Assembly (NCBI GenBank): GCA_020912385.1
Contig: CP087215.1
Coordinates: 620,001-684,000, forward strand
Length of the DNA stretch: 64,000 nt
Direction: 5' to 3'
Source of the DNA: Neofusicoccum parvum
Taxonomy: Eukaryota > Ascomycota > Dothideomycetes > Botryosphaeriales > Botryosphaeriaceae
Positions 41,854 through 53,964 of the stretch are shown here, one piece after another (the stretch's first letter is position 1; every line of letters starts with the position of its first letter). Position numbers and translations under genes: made by a program. The notes below the pieces were generated by a model, which saw only the letters and a program-made list of their open reading frames with translations, had not been told where the DNA came from and did no database searches.

Positions 41854-44800
41854 ATGGGTAGGAAAGACTTCCTTGACGATCTTAACCGCGCGATCGACAG
41901 TCCTGGTCGATATGGCGTAGAGAAGGTCGGTCGCGGCCCTGACTCCGAAGTGCTCATTGACGTTGCCTGTGCGTGCGGCACCGTCACCGTCACTGCCCAC
42001 ATGGACGAGTTCTCCTCATACCCTTCTTCTCACCAATTCTTGCTCCTGGTGAGCGACGACTCCACACCCGACAACATTTCACACGCCATAGCTGGTCTTT
42101 CGGAGCAACTGAACCGGGGAACCACCATATTTTCTTTACTCAGGGAGCTTTCTAGCCGTCTCTCCATCGACATGGATGGTGACACAGAGATGCCGGATTC
42201 TCAGCTCGACGACGGCGAGTATGATTACGATTCGGATTCTTCAATCATCAGTCAGGATCTGGACATTCTTGATCATGATGAATACCTCGCCATCCAAGAA
42301 GACGCCGAGGCATCTGCTTTGTACGACAACGTCATCCCAATGAGCTCTCGTAACAGCCTCCGTCAGGATCTGCTACTTGTCAAGGAAGCTGGGTTCAAGG
42401 TCAGCATATGCGGGCCCCTTGTGCAAGGCCACCCCGCATACCTGGCCTCGTCTTGCCGTATTTGCAAGTTGGGGATTTCGGACGAGACAATGCAGGCTTG
42501 GCAGCTCCGTCCTCAGGAATACCTGATCCTTCTTATCCATTTTCCAAAGGGATACAAGCACATTGGCCACATCGAAGAGGCTTCTACAGTATCCTCAAGA
42601 AGCATGCTCGACTTCCGCTTTGGCGTCAGCTCCTCATACAAGCCCTCCCGAAAAGAGATCATCGAGGCTTTTACTACGCTTTCTCCTGACGCCCAGAACC
42701 AAGGCTCTGACTCCAAGGGCACCGAATTCCGAAAGCTTTTCATCTCTGGACCGCTACATGACCTCTTTACTGAGAAGTTCGTGATTCTCTTGAAATGCAG
42801 AACCAAGGGAATGTCTTGGGATGGAGCAATGGCCTTCTGGCACGATCACCAAGAGACGGCAGAGAAGGGGAAATTGGCAGAGGATGTGAAGTACCGGAAA
42901 GAAGACAAGTCAAACACCGTGTATCCTGCTCTGGTTACATCTGACCACATACCAAACCTGAAGCCTGGATGCCGGGTGTCACTCCCTCTGGCAGCAATGC
43001 AATTCTACGTGCGGCAAGTCGTGCGTTGCACTGAGTTCTGCCTGGTCTGCCACCGCAAAATGCCCACCGACATCGAAGCGATAAAGCCGTACGTCTGCGA
43101 CCGTCAGCTTTGCCTCTATCAATACATGCAACTTGGGTTTGGCCCGAGCATCGAGCATGAGATCGTGACTCAACCCAAGGTAGTTGATCTTTTGATCAGC
43201 CTTTGCCACATCGGTGCGTCAGATCGCCGTATCAAGCCTAGGCAGCTCCCGAAGGGCTTGGGACTGCGGATACCTCCCTTGGACTTCTTGAAAGCCAGCA
43301 CGGCGCCACAGATGGACCCAGTTTCAGGCGTCTACTCTGTAAACTCGCGACAAGATTCTGCCAGTAAAGATAAGAAGACAACGCTGCGAGAACATAAGGA
43401 TGCAAAGTCTGTGCGGGTGAACCTGAAGCTTTGCGAGATGCTGTTCGACACTGGCGTTACACGGGAAGACGTAGGGCTCAAACCAGGAGACTGGATAGTC
43501 ATTAGGGTGACAGGCATCGAAGATGCTATGCACTGCAAGATAAGGGATACGTCGTTTTTCCCTGTCATCGAGTTCTGCGAGCCCATCATCATGTCTTTAC
43601 CTGAAGCAACCAGCAATAATCCCGTATCTGAACAGGTAACTTCCGATTTCCAGGATGCAAAGTTCATCACCTACAGTGAAGACCTCGACGAACTTCATGA
43701 CGACTACATCCTGCAAGCGATACCACTGCTCTTGGACCTTCTTCCGAGTGTGCGAGCCATGAACGATTACATTCTGCAAGAGGGACCGCGAGCGAATCTG
43801 AGAAAGTGGGACCGCATCACCTCTCCATCCTTGGCCTTACTTCGTTGGATCATTGCTTCAAACCGAGCTTGCATCATGCATATCGATGGCGATGGGAATG
43901 ATTACGCACAACCCGGTACCACAAACGAGGAGCGAGTCTGGGGAATGCCAAACTACACACAATTCAGAATCGCCATGGGAGCACCGGACAAGGAACGCCG
44001 GTTCATTGACGCTGTCAAGACGGTTGGATCCGAGCTGAAGCTGACGATCCCGACCATGTTCGCCTGGCATGGTAGTTCCTTGGCCAACTGGCATTCCATC
44101 ATTCGCGAAGGCTTGAACTTCGATGAGACTCTCAATGGCAGGGCTTATGGACATGGCGTCTATTTCGCCAGAGACCTGAGGATTAGCTCGGGGTACTCAA
44201 TCATGAGAACGGGCACGGTTGGCCACCGTTCCGGTCCTGGAGGATGGATTTCAAGTCAGCTAGCGATTGCCAATGCCATCTCTCTCAACGAGATCGTCAA
44301 TGCCCCTAGTAGGTTCGTTTCAGAGAGTCCTTATTTTGTCGTCAACCAGACGGACTGGATTCAGACGAGGTATCTCTTCGTTCAGACCTCTCACATTCCG
44401 AGTGCTCCTCAGTTACCGGAACCTGCGCTGGAGAACCCAATGCCTCAGGATGATGGATACACCCCGGTCAATGTACGTGGGGACAAGATTGTTATTCCTG
44501 CAAGTGCTTCGCGGTCCCGAGCTCAGGCAGGATTGGGAACTCACGCGGGTCATGTTCGTCGCAAGGGACATAAAAAGCTCAAGACCGGCGGAATCATTAA
44601 GGACCCTTTCAATCTGGACGATGACGACAACAACAGTGTCATGACTGATGATGAAGACAGCACAGTGCTGCAAATGGAGAAGGAGCCCCAGGCTCCAGTC
44701 GATTCCCCGTTCCAAGTCTCCCAAAAGCCAAGCAAGCCCATGACAGACTTTGTTCCGGGTAAGCTCGACTTCAGTACCCTCGATATCCTACCTCCTCCTG

Positions 44801-45402
44801 AAGGTGCTGCCAGCTCCATGGTGGCGTCGAAGCGTCTTCAGCAAGACCTTAAGGCACTTCTCAAAATCCAGAACTCGGAGCCTCTCCACGAGCTGGGGTG
44901 GTCCATTGACCCGGAGCTCTTCGAATTAAGAAATAATCTCTACCAGTGGATCTTCGAACTCCACAGCTTCGAGCCGCGCCTTCCCCTTGCACAGGACATG
45001 AAGAAGAAGGATGTAAAGAGCATCGTCCTGGAGCTGATCTTCGGAAAGGACTACCCCATGTCTCCGCCCTTCGTCCGCGTCATCCGCCCACGCTTTTTGC
45101 CCTTCCAGCAGGGTGGTGGTGGTCATGTGACTGCAGGTGGTGCGTTATGCATGGAACTACTTACGAACGACGGGTGGTCTGCTGTCTCCTCGATCGAGTC
45201 GGTTCTCATGCAGGTCCGTCTGGCCATGTCATCGACGGAGCCTCATCCCGCCCGGCTTGAGGCCGGTCCGTCGAGAGACTACGGAGTGGGAGAGGCCGTG
45301 AATGCCTATCTGCGTGCCTGCCAGATCCACGGATGGACGGTTCCGCAGGGTTTCAGGGATATGGCGTACGCCGGTAGAAGCAATGCCACTAAGATGTGGT
45401 GA
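41854..45402 (+). CDS. PARP (PARP6/8-like) fused to a UBE2Q-like ubiquitin-conjugating domain
   Basis: Single exon, 1182 residues. A long N-terminal part with acidic stretches leads to a Cys-rich block (CLVCHRKM..YVCDRQLC..YMQLGFGPSIEHE) that also precedes the PARP domain in PARP6/8-type enzymes. The ADP-ribosyltransferase core has WHGSSLANW (His739) and GHGVYFARD (Tyr770). The third catalytic position, near TRYLF, is not Glu, so mono-ADP-ribosylation is expected if active. After an acidic and basic linker, the C-terminus is an E2 fold close to UBE2Q (GKDYPMSPPFVRVIRPRF, GGALCMELL with likely active Cys1099, GWSAVSSIESVLMQVR). PARP-UBC fusions of this kind are known in fungi. The role is unknown but may link ADP-ribosylation to ubiquitin transfer. 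The ATG at 41854 is the first in frame. Confidence 0.92.
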   Translation: MGRKDFLDDLNRAIDSPGRYGVEKVGRGPDSEVLIDVACACGTVTVTAHMDEFSSYPSSHQFLLLVSDDSTPDNISHAIAGLSEQLNRGTTIFSLLRELSSRLSIDMDGDTEMPDSQLDDGEYDYDSDSSIISQDLDILDHDEYLAIQEDAEASALYDNVIPMSSRNSLRQDLLLVKEAGFKVSICGPLVQGHPAYLASSCRICKLGISDETMQAWQLRPQEYLILLIHFPKGYKHIGHIEEASTVSSRSMLDFRFGVSSSYKPSRKEIIEAFTTLSPDAQNQGSDSKGTEFRKLFISGPLHDLFTEKFVILLKCRTKGMSWDGAMAFWHDHQETAEKGKLAEDVKYRKEDKSNTVYPALVTSDHIPNLKPGCRVSLPLAAMQFYVRQVVRCTEFCLVCHRKMPTDIEAIKPYVCDRQLCLYQYMQLGFGPSIEHEIVTQPKVVDLLISLCHIGASDRRIKPRQLPKGLGLRIPPLDFLKASTAPQMDPVSGVYSVNSRQDSASKDKKTTLREHKDAKSVRVNLKLCEMLFDTGVTREDVGLKPGDWIVIRVTGIEDAMHCKIRDTSFFPVIEFCEPIIMSLPEATSNNPVSEQVTSDFQDAKFITYSEDLDELHDDYILQAIPLLLDLLPSVRAMNDYILQEGPRANLRKWDRITSPSLALLRWIIASNRACIMHIDGDGNDYAQPGTTNEERVWGMPNYTQFRIAMGAPDKERRFIDAVKTVGSELKLTIPTMFAWHGSSLANWHSIIREGLNFDETLNGRAYGHGVYFARDLRISSGYSIMRTGTVGHRSGPGGWISSQLAIANAISLNEIVNAPSRFVSESPYFVVNQTDWIQTRYLFVQTSHIPSAPQLPEPALENPMPQDDGYTPVNVRGDKIVIPASASRSRAQAGLGTHAGHVRRKGHKKLKTGGIIKDPFNLDDDDNNSVMTDDEDSTVLQMEKEPQAPVDSPFQVSQKPSKPMTDFVPGKLDFSTLDILPPPEGAASSMVASKRLQQDLKALLKIQNSEPLHELGWSIDPELFELRNNLYQWIFELHSFEPRLPLAQDMKKKDVKSIVLELIFGKDYPMSPPFVRVIRPRFLPFQQGGGGHVTAGGALCMELLTNDGWSAVSSIESVLMQVRLAMSSTEPHPARLEAGPSRDYGVGEAVNAYLRACQIHGWTVPQGFRDMAYAGRSNATKMW

Positions 45403-46359
45403 GCGCCTTCCACTCATCCCCAGGCTTTGGAGGGATCTTGGCCTAGTATCCGCATCTTGAGTTTCAACCCTCTTTCTTTTGAGAGGCTCGGAGTTAATCG
45501 ACATCTTCCCGCTCGAAGGGTTGCGAACCTGTGTTGACTGCTCTAATGAGTTTGCTGCTCGTTTTGCTCCTAAGAACCACTTTCCTTCAAACGGCATTTG
45601 CTTCTTGTTTTGTTCTCTTTCGGCCTCTTGCTTTCTCCTCCTCATTCAATGCACCCTCATTTTCATGCCGCTCACAGATTTCTCAAAACCTCAGCTGATG
45701 AACTGGCTTTCGGAAACATCATATTATCAGCGGTCTCATTGGCGGTTCTTTCCCACATTTGCACCGGCAACAAAGGGACGGAAAACAAAATTGCATTTTT
45801 TTTCTTTTGGCCCGGACGTACGGCGCAGGCGGCAAAGAAGGGCATATTGAGATATGGGTGCTTGCTTCTTCCTTCCGGGTTTCCAGATTCATGACTAGAT
45901 GACGGGTTGAGGCAGGGGATCATAGAGGATGAATGTCCTTTTGGAGGTAGCTAAAATTGATAATGGAAGTCTTAAATGAAAGTTGTGCGGGTTGAGATAT
46001 GATTGAATGTCCTGCGAGTGGATAGTTGAACCACTTGGCTTCAACGTACAACGTCACAATTGCATTGAGTAAGAGAGAATTCGTGGTGGAGGTGTTTTTC
46101 TTCGTCATTATGATTCGTTTTTTTGTCGTTTAAATTTTCCCCGTCCCTTCTCCGTACTACAGTGGAGGAAGTTCTAAGCTGAGATTTCCCCCTCCCATCT
46201 CCCAAAACCATATGCCAGCTGTCAGCGAAAGTTCATGCAGTAGATACCTCCCCTCCATCACGTGGCGCTTGTCTGTCGTACAGATCGCCAGCGAAGTTCA
46301 TCCGCACTTCATCCATTTCCTTTGCTTTTCTCCTCTCTTTCGTGATGTGAACTCGAGAA
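45403..46359. other. Intergenic region between converging genes
   Basis: About 955 nt between the 3' ends of the PARP-UBC gene and RAT1. No supported gene. It contains T-rich patches at 45798-45812 and 46097-46135 that may form parts of the 3' UTRs. Confidence 0.4.
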
Positions 46360-49300
46360 TCAACGCCTGTCGTAGGGCCTTCCGCCACCACCGTGTCCAC
46401 CACCGCCTCCTCGGCGTCCACCTCTACCACCACCATCTCTTCTCCCACCACCACCACCACCACCACCACCACCGCCACCGCCACCGTATCCGCCCGGCCG
46501 GTAGTTGTCGTCCTGCCTTCCACCACCGCCTCCAGGCCTGTAGTTATCGTCCTGTCGCCCGCCACCACTGCCGTATCCACCACCGCGCGGACCGCCGTGT
46601 CCGCCGTTGCCCTGCGGACCGCCATAGCCGCCGTAGCCGGCCGGCATGCCGGGAGGCGGGAATGCGCCGCCGAACTGCGGGGGTGGCGGGGGTTGCCAGC
46701 CGTTCATCTGAGCGGCTACGTGAGGGGGCGGAGGGGGTCCGCCACGCTGGATGAAAGCCTGCGGGTCGAAGTTCGGGTTAAGGAAGCCGGCGACAGGATT
46801 GTTGGAGTTGAAGTTGGGGCCGTTGGGGGGCCCGCCGTTGTTGTGGTGGTGACCGCCGCGGCCATTGTGGCCGTTGTTGTTGCGGTTGCCGCGAGGCGGA
46901 CCACCGTTCCAACGGTTCTCGTTGTGCGAGTGGAAGCCGCGACCGCCGCCGCCGAACCCATGGCCGCCTCCCCTGCGGTTGTTGTTTTCCGCGCGACTGC
47001 GGACGGAGAGTATTTCGTCTTGCGAGAGGGCAGGCTTTGGGAACTTGACGCCGCGGAGGAGCATCGACTTGTGAATGTTGGTTGACTTCGGCATTTCGTA
47101 GTGTACGCTGTAAATATGTCAGTTGCAAGGTACATGAGTGTGAAGTTGAATGTGCTCACCTGATAGACTGGTCCTCCTCCAAATCTGGCATTCCCTTGGT
47201 TTCGAGAGGGAACACGAGGGCACTCTGCGGCAGGTAGTCCTCGTTCTTCTCAACCACGCCGGACAGACCTTCGCTTATCTGAGGATCGAGCTGGTGCTGA
47301 GGCTCGCCTTGCTTCTTGGAATACCATTGGTTGGCGACCTCTTCATAGAGAGGATGACGGGTAGAGAATAGCAGAACATCCTTGCCAAACGCATTGCGAG
47401 CATGCTCTTCGGCGGTCAGGAGAGGATACTTGGTATTCATGGCCTTGAGGAGCCTCTTCTCGTCGATGAAAGGCAGAATGGCAACACCTTGCCAAGCCAT
47501 CTTCTTGCCATTGAGATCGACAACGAAATCTTCAGGATAGAAGTCGATGATGTCGGAATCCTCATTCTCCATAAGGGGTCTGAACGCCTCCGGAATGGCG
47601 TGGTTGGATGCAGCGGGCAAGACACCCATAAGCTGCTCGTAGGGGCGGAAGGGCTGGCCCTTCTCAAACTTGAGCTCCATCTTATCGAGATCGACAAAGT
47701 CCTGTGCGAAGGGGGCATAATGGTGCGGATAGTACCAGGTCCAGGATGGGCAACCCTGAAAGTAGTACAAGAGCACCCATGCGAGACCCTCGACGTAGTC
47801 CCGCGCAACCTGGTGGCGGAACTCAAAATCCTTCGGATCGACGTGGAACTTCTGCTCGTAGTATCTGTCGGTATAACCCTCTTCCCACATCCTGACATCG
47901 TCTATCGGAGGCTCGTTGGGCTTAGCAGCTGGTGAGCCTGCATCTGGCGTGTTACGGCCAGGGGTGCTGGACTCCTCTTCCAGCAGTTCCGCCTTTCTCT
48001 TACCAAGTGCAGACGGAGGCGTTGCCGTGACATCGTTGCCTGGAGTGTCGGGCATAGGAGCATCATCCCCACCGCCATTGACACCGGCAGCAACAGTCAC
48101 GGAGTCCGGTTTCTTATTCAAGAGGCTCTCTTTCAAGACGGCTGCTGCACTCTTGTTGGCCGTGTTGGCCTGGTCGGCCTGGCCTTGAAAGATGGCTTTG
48201 CGGTTGACAAAGTTCTCATGAGTCATAGCCCTGGCCTCTTTCGACTGAAGCTCTCCAGGGCTGAACATTGGCAGGTTGGCGAAGTCCTCAGCAGTCTCTC
48301 CCTTCTTACCCTTTCGAGCAGCGGGAGAGTTGTCCTGCTGATTGCCATTGCCTCCGGCGTTAAACCTGCCGCCACCGTTGCGCCTTTCGTCTTGAAGCTT
48401 CCTGCGCTTCTGGGCTGCTTCTCTTCTATCCTCAGTCTCCTTGCGGCGTTTGAAGATGCCATCTTCCAATTTCGCAAGACCTTGTAGAATGACTTGAGCT
48501 CTGGCCAAGTCGACGTGGCCGTCTTTTGTGACATAGCCGCCCATGCTAGCCAAGTTGTCACGCCAAATGGTGATCAAAGTGTCAATTCCCCCCTCTCTGA
48601 TTTCAAGACTGGGGAGATGAGGCAAGAAGTCGTTTCCGACAAAGAAGCACATGAAGACCCAATCATCTAACGCACGTTCAAGATCGAAGGCGAAACCCTG
48701 GTTATCGACCTTTAGTTCAGCGGCGAGATACTCGCGAAGAACAGACACGTGTAGCCAGATGAACGGTTTCTTGGTGACCTTGTTCTGTTTGATGTCCAGA
48801 TCGTCCTCCTTCTTCTTGATCTCTCCGCGACATTGGTCTGCGTAATGGCCGGTCTGACCACAGCGTCTGCAAGTCCTGGGCTTAGCGTCGTTGAAGAAGA
48901 CGTCCTCGCGCAATACGCGGAAGTGGGGCTCATGGGTTCCAAGACCCAACATGATCAGATCGGCGTCCAGACCGTAGATGACATGGCGAGTGTTGGGGTT
49001 GTGGAATTGAGAGCGACGCTGGGAGCGGACGAACTCCATGATCTTGTGCTCGCCCTCTCCGGGGACAGTGGCATCGGAGATGATGATTTTCAGTTTCTCC
49101 CAACCAGGGTCTGTGTTCAGCTTGTAGGCGCACCAGTAGCGGAGACTCTGGGCCAGAATGTCCATGAAGGGAGTTCCCGGGGTAATGGAGTTGCTGTCCC
49201 AGGTCTTTTTGACAATTTGAGCCTCAGCGCTGTCATCCAAACCAGACTGCTTCTTCTTCTGCGACGCGAGCAACTTCGCAAATTCGGCGGCATCAGCATC

Positions 49301-49844
49301 CTTCTGCTTTGCTTCCTGGGCGGCACGGAAACGGCGAGAGCGCTGCTGGTTCATCTTGGCGCGGGGAGCGACACCATCTATGCAAAATTCAGCCTAAGGT
49401 TCACATGTTTGAAAGTTGAAGATCAAGAGAAAAGTAGCCGTACCTCCCTCAGCTTAGCGTCATCCAGCAGAGAATGAAGCTGTTCCTAGGGAGGCACCAA
49501 GCATCTTTAGACCATCTGAGTGTTCTTGACATACCGACTGCGATCATGAGCAGCTTGCGTGGGCGCACCATGTTGACAACCCTGTCAGTGTACTTGAAGA
49601 TCTCGAGCATCATCTCCTCCTCGTTCGCCGGTGGGTCCTTGTCCTCCGGGTGCGAGCAGGGGTGCACGATGCCGTTCATGTCTAGGTACAGGTTGTCGAA
49701 CTCCTCGCCATTGGGATTAGGCTTGGTCGTGTCGACGGGCTGGACGGTTCCATCTTCGAATTCGGTCGGCTCAGCCTCGACGACGTTGGAGACGATCTTG
49801 GGGTACTTTTGCGAAAGCCATCTGAAGAGCGCGGGGACACCCAT
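46360..49844 (-). CDS. RAT1: 5'-3' exoribonuclease 2 (Rat1/Xrn2)
   Basis: Three exons on the minus strand: 49535-49844, 47160-49377 and 46360-47107, giving 1091 residues. This nuclear enzyme degrades uncapped RNA 5' to 3', trims rRNA and helps terminate RNA polymerase II. The XRN N-terminus is intact: [50 protein letters not shown] (split by intron 1), and [13 protein letters not shown] with active-site Asp residues. A CCHC zinc knuckle ([14 protein letters not shown]) is present, as in other fungal Rat1 proteins. The C-terminus has DQSISVHYEMP, then a Gly/Arg/Asn-rich tail with a run of about 14 Gly and two copies of [13 protein letters not shown]. Intron 1 is unusually long (157 nt). The start is divergent from USO1. 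Confidence 0.97.
46436..46560. repeat. Poly-Gly and [10 protein letters not shown] repeat coding tract in RAT1
   Basis: Plus-strand ccaccaccgcc-type repeats encode a long Gly run on the minus strand. Next to it are two copies of a [13 protein letters not shown] unit. It is low-complexity coding DNA and a likely hotspot of length change. Confidence 0.8.
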
Positions 49845-50361
49845 GACGACGGTGCGAGGTGCGAGTCGCGACGGGCAGGTTGCGAGGTGAGAGCGGCCGT
49901 CGGTTTTTGGGCGGAGGCGAAACTTGGCCGCGGGCTGCCGGTCGAAAGTTGTACGGGTCGATAAGGGAAGGACGCGTCGTGGGTGACGCCCGGTGAGTGG
50001 AGCTAGGCGTGGGTTGCGCGCTGTCGTTGCATTCCGCGCGCACAGCTGGTGATGGCGGACTGCACAAAGAGAGGGTGTGGGTGATGGCGCGGAGGTCGCG
50101 TCGGAGGAGCGACTGCTTGTCTTTGAGGTCGCGGCGCGGCGCACTGCAGCCCCGGCGGCCGGCAAGTGCCGTGCGCGCGCCCGACCGGGGTGCTGCTCGC
50201 CTGCGCGGGACTTTGGACAGCTTGCGGCATCACCAGCCAGCTTCGCCTGTCACCGCCGCCCGCGAGCTCCCCCTCAACGCCGCGTCCCTCCTGCGCGTGC
50301 CATGGCTCTGCAGTAACCCGCAACCCGCCCACCGCCGACTCCCGCGCCCGCTTCGCCCGCC
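49845..50361. promoter_or_regulatory. Divergent promoter region, RAT1 / USO1
   Basis: About 515 nt, GC-rich, between two genes starting in opposite directions. No gene supported here; likely a shared bidirectional promoter. Confidence 0.45.
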
Positions 50362-53300
50362 ATGTTGCGCATGCTCGAGGCCCAGGCTCCCGCCAAGCAG
50401 ACGGCCACCGACACCATCAACACACTCTGCAGCCGCCTCCAGAGTGCTACGCTCCTTGAGGACCGCCGTGCCGCCATCCTTGGCCTGCGCAGCTTCGCCA
50501 AGGAATGGCCCGCCTCCGTTGCCTCCGGCTCGCTGCGTGGCCTCATCGCAGCTCTCACAAAAGATGCGGAGGATTTGGATACCATAAAGGTTGTGCTGGA
50601 GACGCTGCTCATGCTCTTCAACCCGGACGAAAATAGCGTATGTAGCAATCGTATCGTCTCTGCTGTCCTGCTGCGATTGACAACCATGTGCGCGACAGCC
50701 TGAAGCCTCGGAAGACATCTCGCTGTGGCTGGCCGACGAATTCACTCAAGTAAGCTCGTTGCCCATCGCCGATTAACTTGTACTGAGCTTATGCTAGCGG
50801 CAAGATAACATCACCCTTCTGCTCGACCTTCTCGAGTCCGCCGATTTCTACTCGAGACGCTACGCCCTGAAGCTGCTTAAATCCATCTCCGAACTGCGCC
50901 CCGAGAGAACCCAAGAATGCATTCTGTCCGCCCCTCTCGGCATACCTAGGCTGGTTGCCACTCTGGATGATCCGCGCGATGCTGTGCGAGATGGTACAAT
51001 TTCAGACTTTTGTATGCTGTATTCGAACTTCAATGGCTGACACTGCTCGCAGTGGCCCTGGATCTCCTCATCGATCTAACCCAGTCCTCGACCGAGTTGC
51101 AGAAAATCGTTGCATTCCAGAATGCCTTCGAGAAGATTTTCGCCCTGATTGACGGAGATGGCTCAATAAGGCAGGGGAGCATCGTGGTTCAGGACTGCCT
51201 TACCCTAACCGCAAACCTTGTCCAGTACAATCCCTCCAATCAGTTGGCCTTCAGGGAATCAGGATGTGTGCCCAAGCTGGCAGCGCTCCTGGCCAATGGC
51301 ATAGAGGTTCCGCGACCCGTCAATCCTGAGGAAGAAGTGTGGGAGAGTCCACACAAGGAGAAGAATCTGTACGGTCTGCTCGCAGTTCTCCGTATGTTTC
51401 TGGTGAAGGGGAGCATGGGTACTTCCGCAAATCAAGATGCCTTCCACAAGCATGGGATCCTACAGCAGGTGCTTGAGCTGGCGTTTGATAACTCTACATC
51501 GGTCCCTATCAAATCACAGGCTCTATATGTATGCGCAGATGGCATCAGAGGAAACACCAGGCTACAGGAAATTTTTGCGGGAACCCAAGTCGCCATTGCA
51601 GACTACGAACACAGCAACCAACCCAACGGCGACAAGCTGCAGAACGGCATCTCTCAAGTTCACGTCATTGAGGCCCTCCTGCACCTTATCCTTGGTGCGT
51701 CATCTGTTCAGATGTTTGACGCCCGCTTCGCTGCCTGCGAGTGTTTGAAGGCGTACTTCTTCAACCATGGACAGACAGGCAGGCATTTCCTCAACCACGC
51801 TGTCAATGTACACATTTCTGGAGAGCAGGACTCGGCAAATGTTGTCACCACTTTGGTCAATGGACCTCAGAGCTTTCAGACCGTGGATTCGTATCGTCTC
51901 TGGTTTGCAGCTGTCATCACGTTCCATCTTTTGTTCGAGAAGCCCGATGCAAAGAGTTTGCTTATGGGTGTCGTTGAAGGCGACGCCGAAAGCGGAGAGG
52001 AGGTTGTCACATGCATCCAAGCTATGAGCAGCAACCTCATCAGCGGCTTGCAGAACGGCGAGGACGAGAGAATAACCATTGGCTATCTCATGGTTCTCTG
52101 TGGTTGGCTATTCGAGGATCCTGACGCAGTCAACGACTTTCTCGGAGAGGGAGCCAGTATTCAGACCCTGGTCACCACCGCCGCAAGAACAACAACGGAC
52201 AAGCCAGTTATTCGAGGTCTTTGCGCAGTGCTTCTTGGCATCATCTATGAGTTCTCGACAAAAGACTCCCCAATACCCCGCCGCGAACTGCAACCCGTTC
52301 TTCTCAACAGTCTTGGACGCGAAAAGTACCTCGACGCCATAACACAGCTTCGGACACATCCTTTCGTGCGGGAGTTCGAGGTCATGCCTCAAGGCGGGGC
52401 AGCTGCATTCGGCGGAAACCTACCAGACGTATTTTTCGACACTACATTCGTGGACTTCCTCAAGGACAACTTTAGTCGACTGTCTCGGGCGGTCGATAGG
52501 GATCCGGGAATCGAAATCCACCAGAATCCTGAAGGTGTTGACAGGGATTTGGTTGATTCAATCCGGGGACAGCTGGAAGAGAAGAGCAAAGCGTTGGAAA
52601 GTGCTGAATCAAAGATGTTGGTCATCGAAAGGCAGCTCAACGAAGAGCAGGCACATCATCGGAAGGACCTCGATACATCGAACACGGAACTCAACCGGAT
52701 CAAGAACATCAACGAGACACTGCAACGCAACCACGAAGCGGACGTGGCTCGACTGGAAGCGACACAACAAGCTGCTTTGCAGAGACTGGAAGAGCAACAG
52801 CGTCAACAACTCGCGAGCTTGAATGCTCAACTGCAACAGAAGCAACGAGAAGCTGCCGGCCAAGCAGCCAGGGTGAAGGAACAACACGACCGGGATGTGG
52901 CTCAACTGAAACGCGAGAGAAGCGAGCTCGAGGAGAGGAGCAAGAAAACCGAGTCCGCACTTCAGGCAAGAAGCACCCAAAGTGAGGCTGCACTTGAGGA
53001 GGTAAAGAGGCAGTTGTCCGAATTGCAGGCGAGTTTCAGCAGGGTGCAGGCGGAGCTCAATGCTGCTCAAAATGCAAATGTCGGCCTCGATGAGAGAAGC
53101 AAGAAAGCCGAGTCGAGCTTGGAAACCACCACAAAACAACTGAAGGAAGTTGAGCTGAACTTCAGTCAGACTCGGGCAGATCTCTCGGCCGCGCAGGGCA
53201 CGATCGCAAGCTTGGAAGAGACCGTCCGCCGCAAGACGGCACAAGCTGAGGAGCTCACACGCAAGGTAGAACAGCTCGAGAAGGCTGCGGAGACGAGCAA

Positions 53301-53717
53301 GACAGAAATCAGAGACCTGAAGGCGCAGTCTCAGAAGCATGAGAATGCGGCCAAGTCGACTGATTTTGCACTGAGGGAGGCTCAGGACCAACTGAAGGAG
53401 GCTCAAGACAAGCTTAAGAAGGCCCAGACTGAGCTTGAGAAGGCCCAGGACGAGGTGGCAGAAAAAGAAGAGGCGCGCGCGTCTGCACAGGGTGAGCTCG
53501 ATGACATGCTGATGGTTCTTTCTGACCTGGAAGAGAAGCGGGCGAAGGATAAGGTAAGGCTTCGATTTGGTCTATTCTTCCGATTGGCTTCCGCTGACTT
53601 GCACAGAAACGCCTCAAGGAGCTGGGTGAGGAGGTGTCGGATGGGGAGGACGACGACGATGATGAAGACGATGAAGATGAGGACGAGGATGATGAAGAGG
53701 GCGAAGGTGTTGATTGA
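50362..53717 (+). CDS. USO1: Vesicle tethering factor Uso1/p115
   Basis: Five exons: 50362-50637, 50699-50749, 50798-50993, 51053-53553 and 53607-53717, giving 1044 residues with all phases matching. The N-terminal ~650 residues form the armadillo-like head of p115/Uso1 (TINTLCSRLQSATLLEDRRAAI, SRRYALKLLKSISELRPERTQ, LGIPRLVATLDDPRDAVRD, ALYVCADGIRGN, LRTHPFVREF). From about residue 680 a long coiled coil begins (LEEKSKALESAESKM onward). The last ~25 residues are an acidic tail of Asp and Glu ending in EGVD. Uso1 tethers ER-derived COPII vesicles to the Golgi and binds Rab1/Ypt1 and SNAREs. The small second exon (51 nt) is bounded by conserved head residues. Only ~250 nt separate its stop from the IleRS start. 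Confidence 0.95.
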
Positions 53718-53964
53718 GCGACAGATAATGCAAAAAGCGATGTGTACCGTGAGGATGCTCATGCCGTGATAATTGTGCCTGAGGATGCCTGAGTCCGGGG
53801 ATCGGCGCCACAGGGCGTCTGACTCACCGCCCGCGGCCGTCATGGCTGTCGGAAATTTGAGAGCAGCGCACCCCACCATCAACACCAACGCCCGCCCCGC
53901 ACACGCCTCTCGCGCCCTCGAAGCCCCCGCTCCGCACGGCACGCAGAAGGCCGCACCCGCCGCC

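Noticed and set aside
46393..47085. Thr/Ala/Val-rich plus frame over the RAT1 tail
   Set aside because: It is the complement of the Gly/Arg/Asn repeat tail and has no independent support.
52609..53406. 265-residue Leu-rich minus frame within USO1
   Set aside because: Antisense of a coiled-coil region gives a Leu/Cys-rich sequence by codon complement; it is not a gene.
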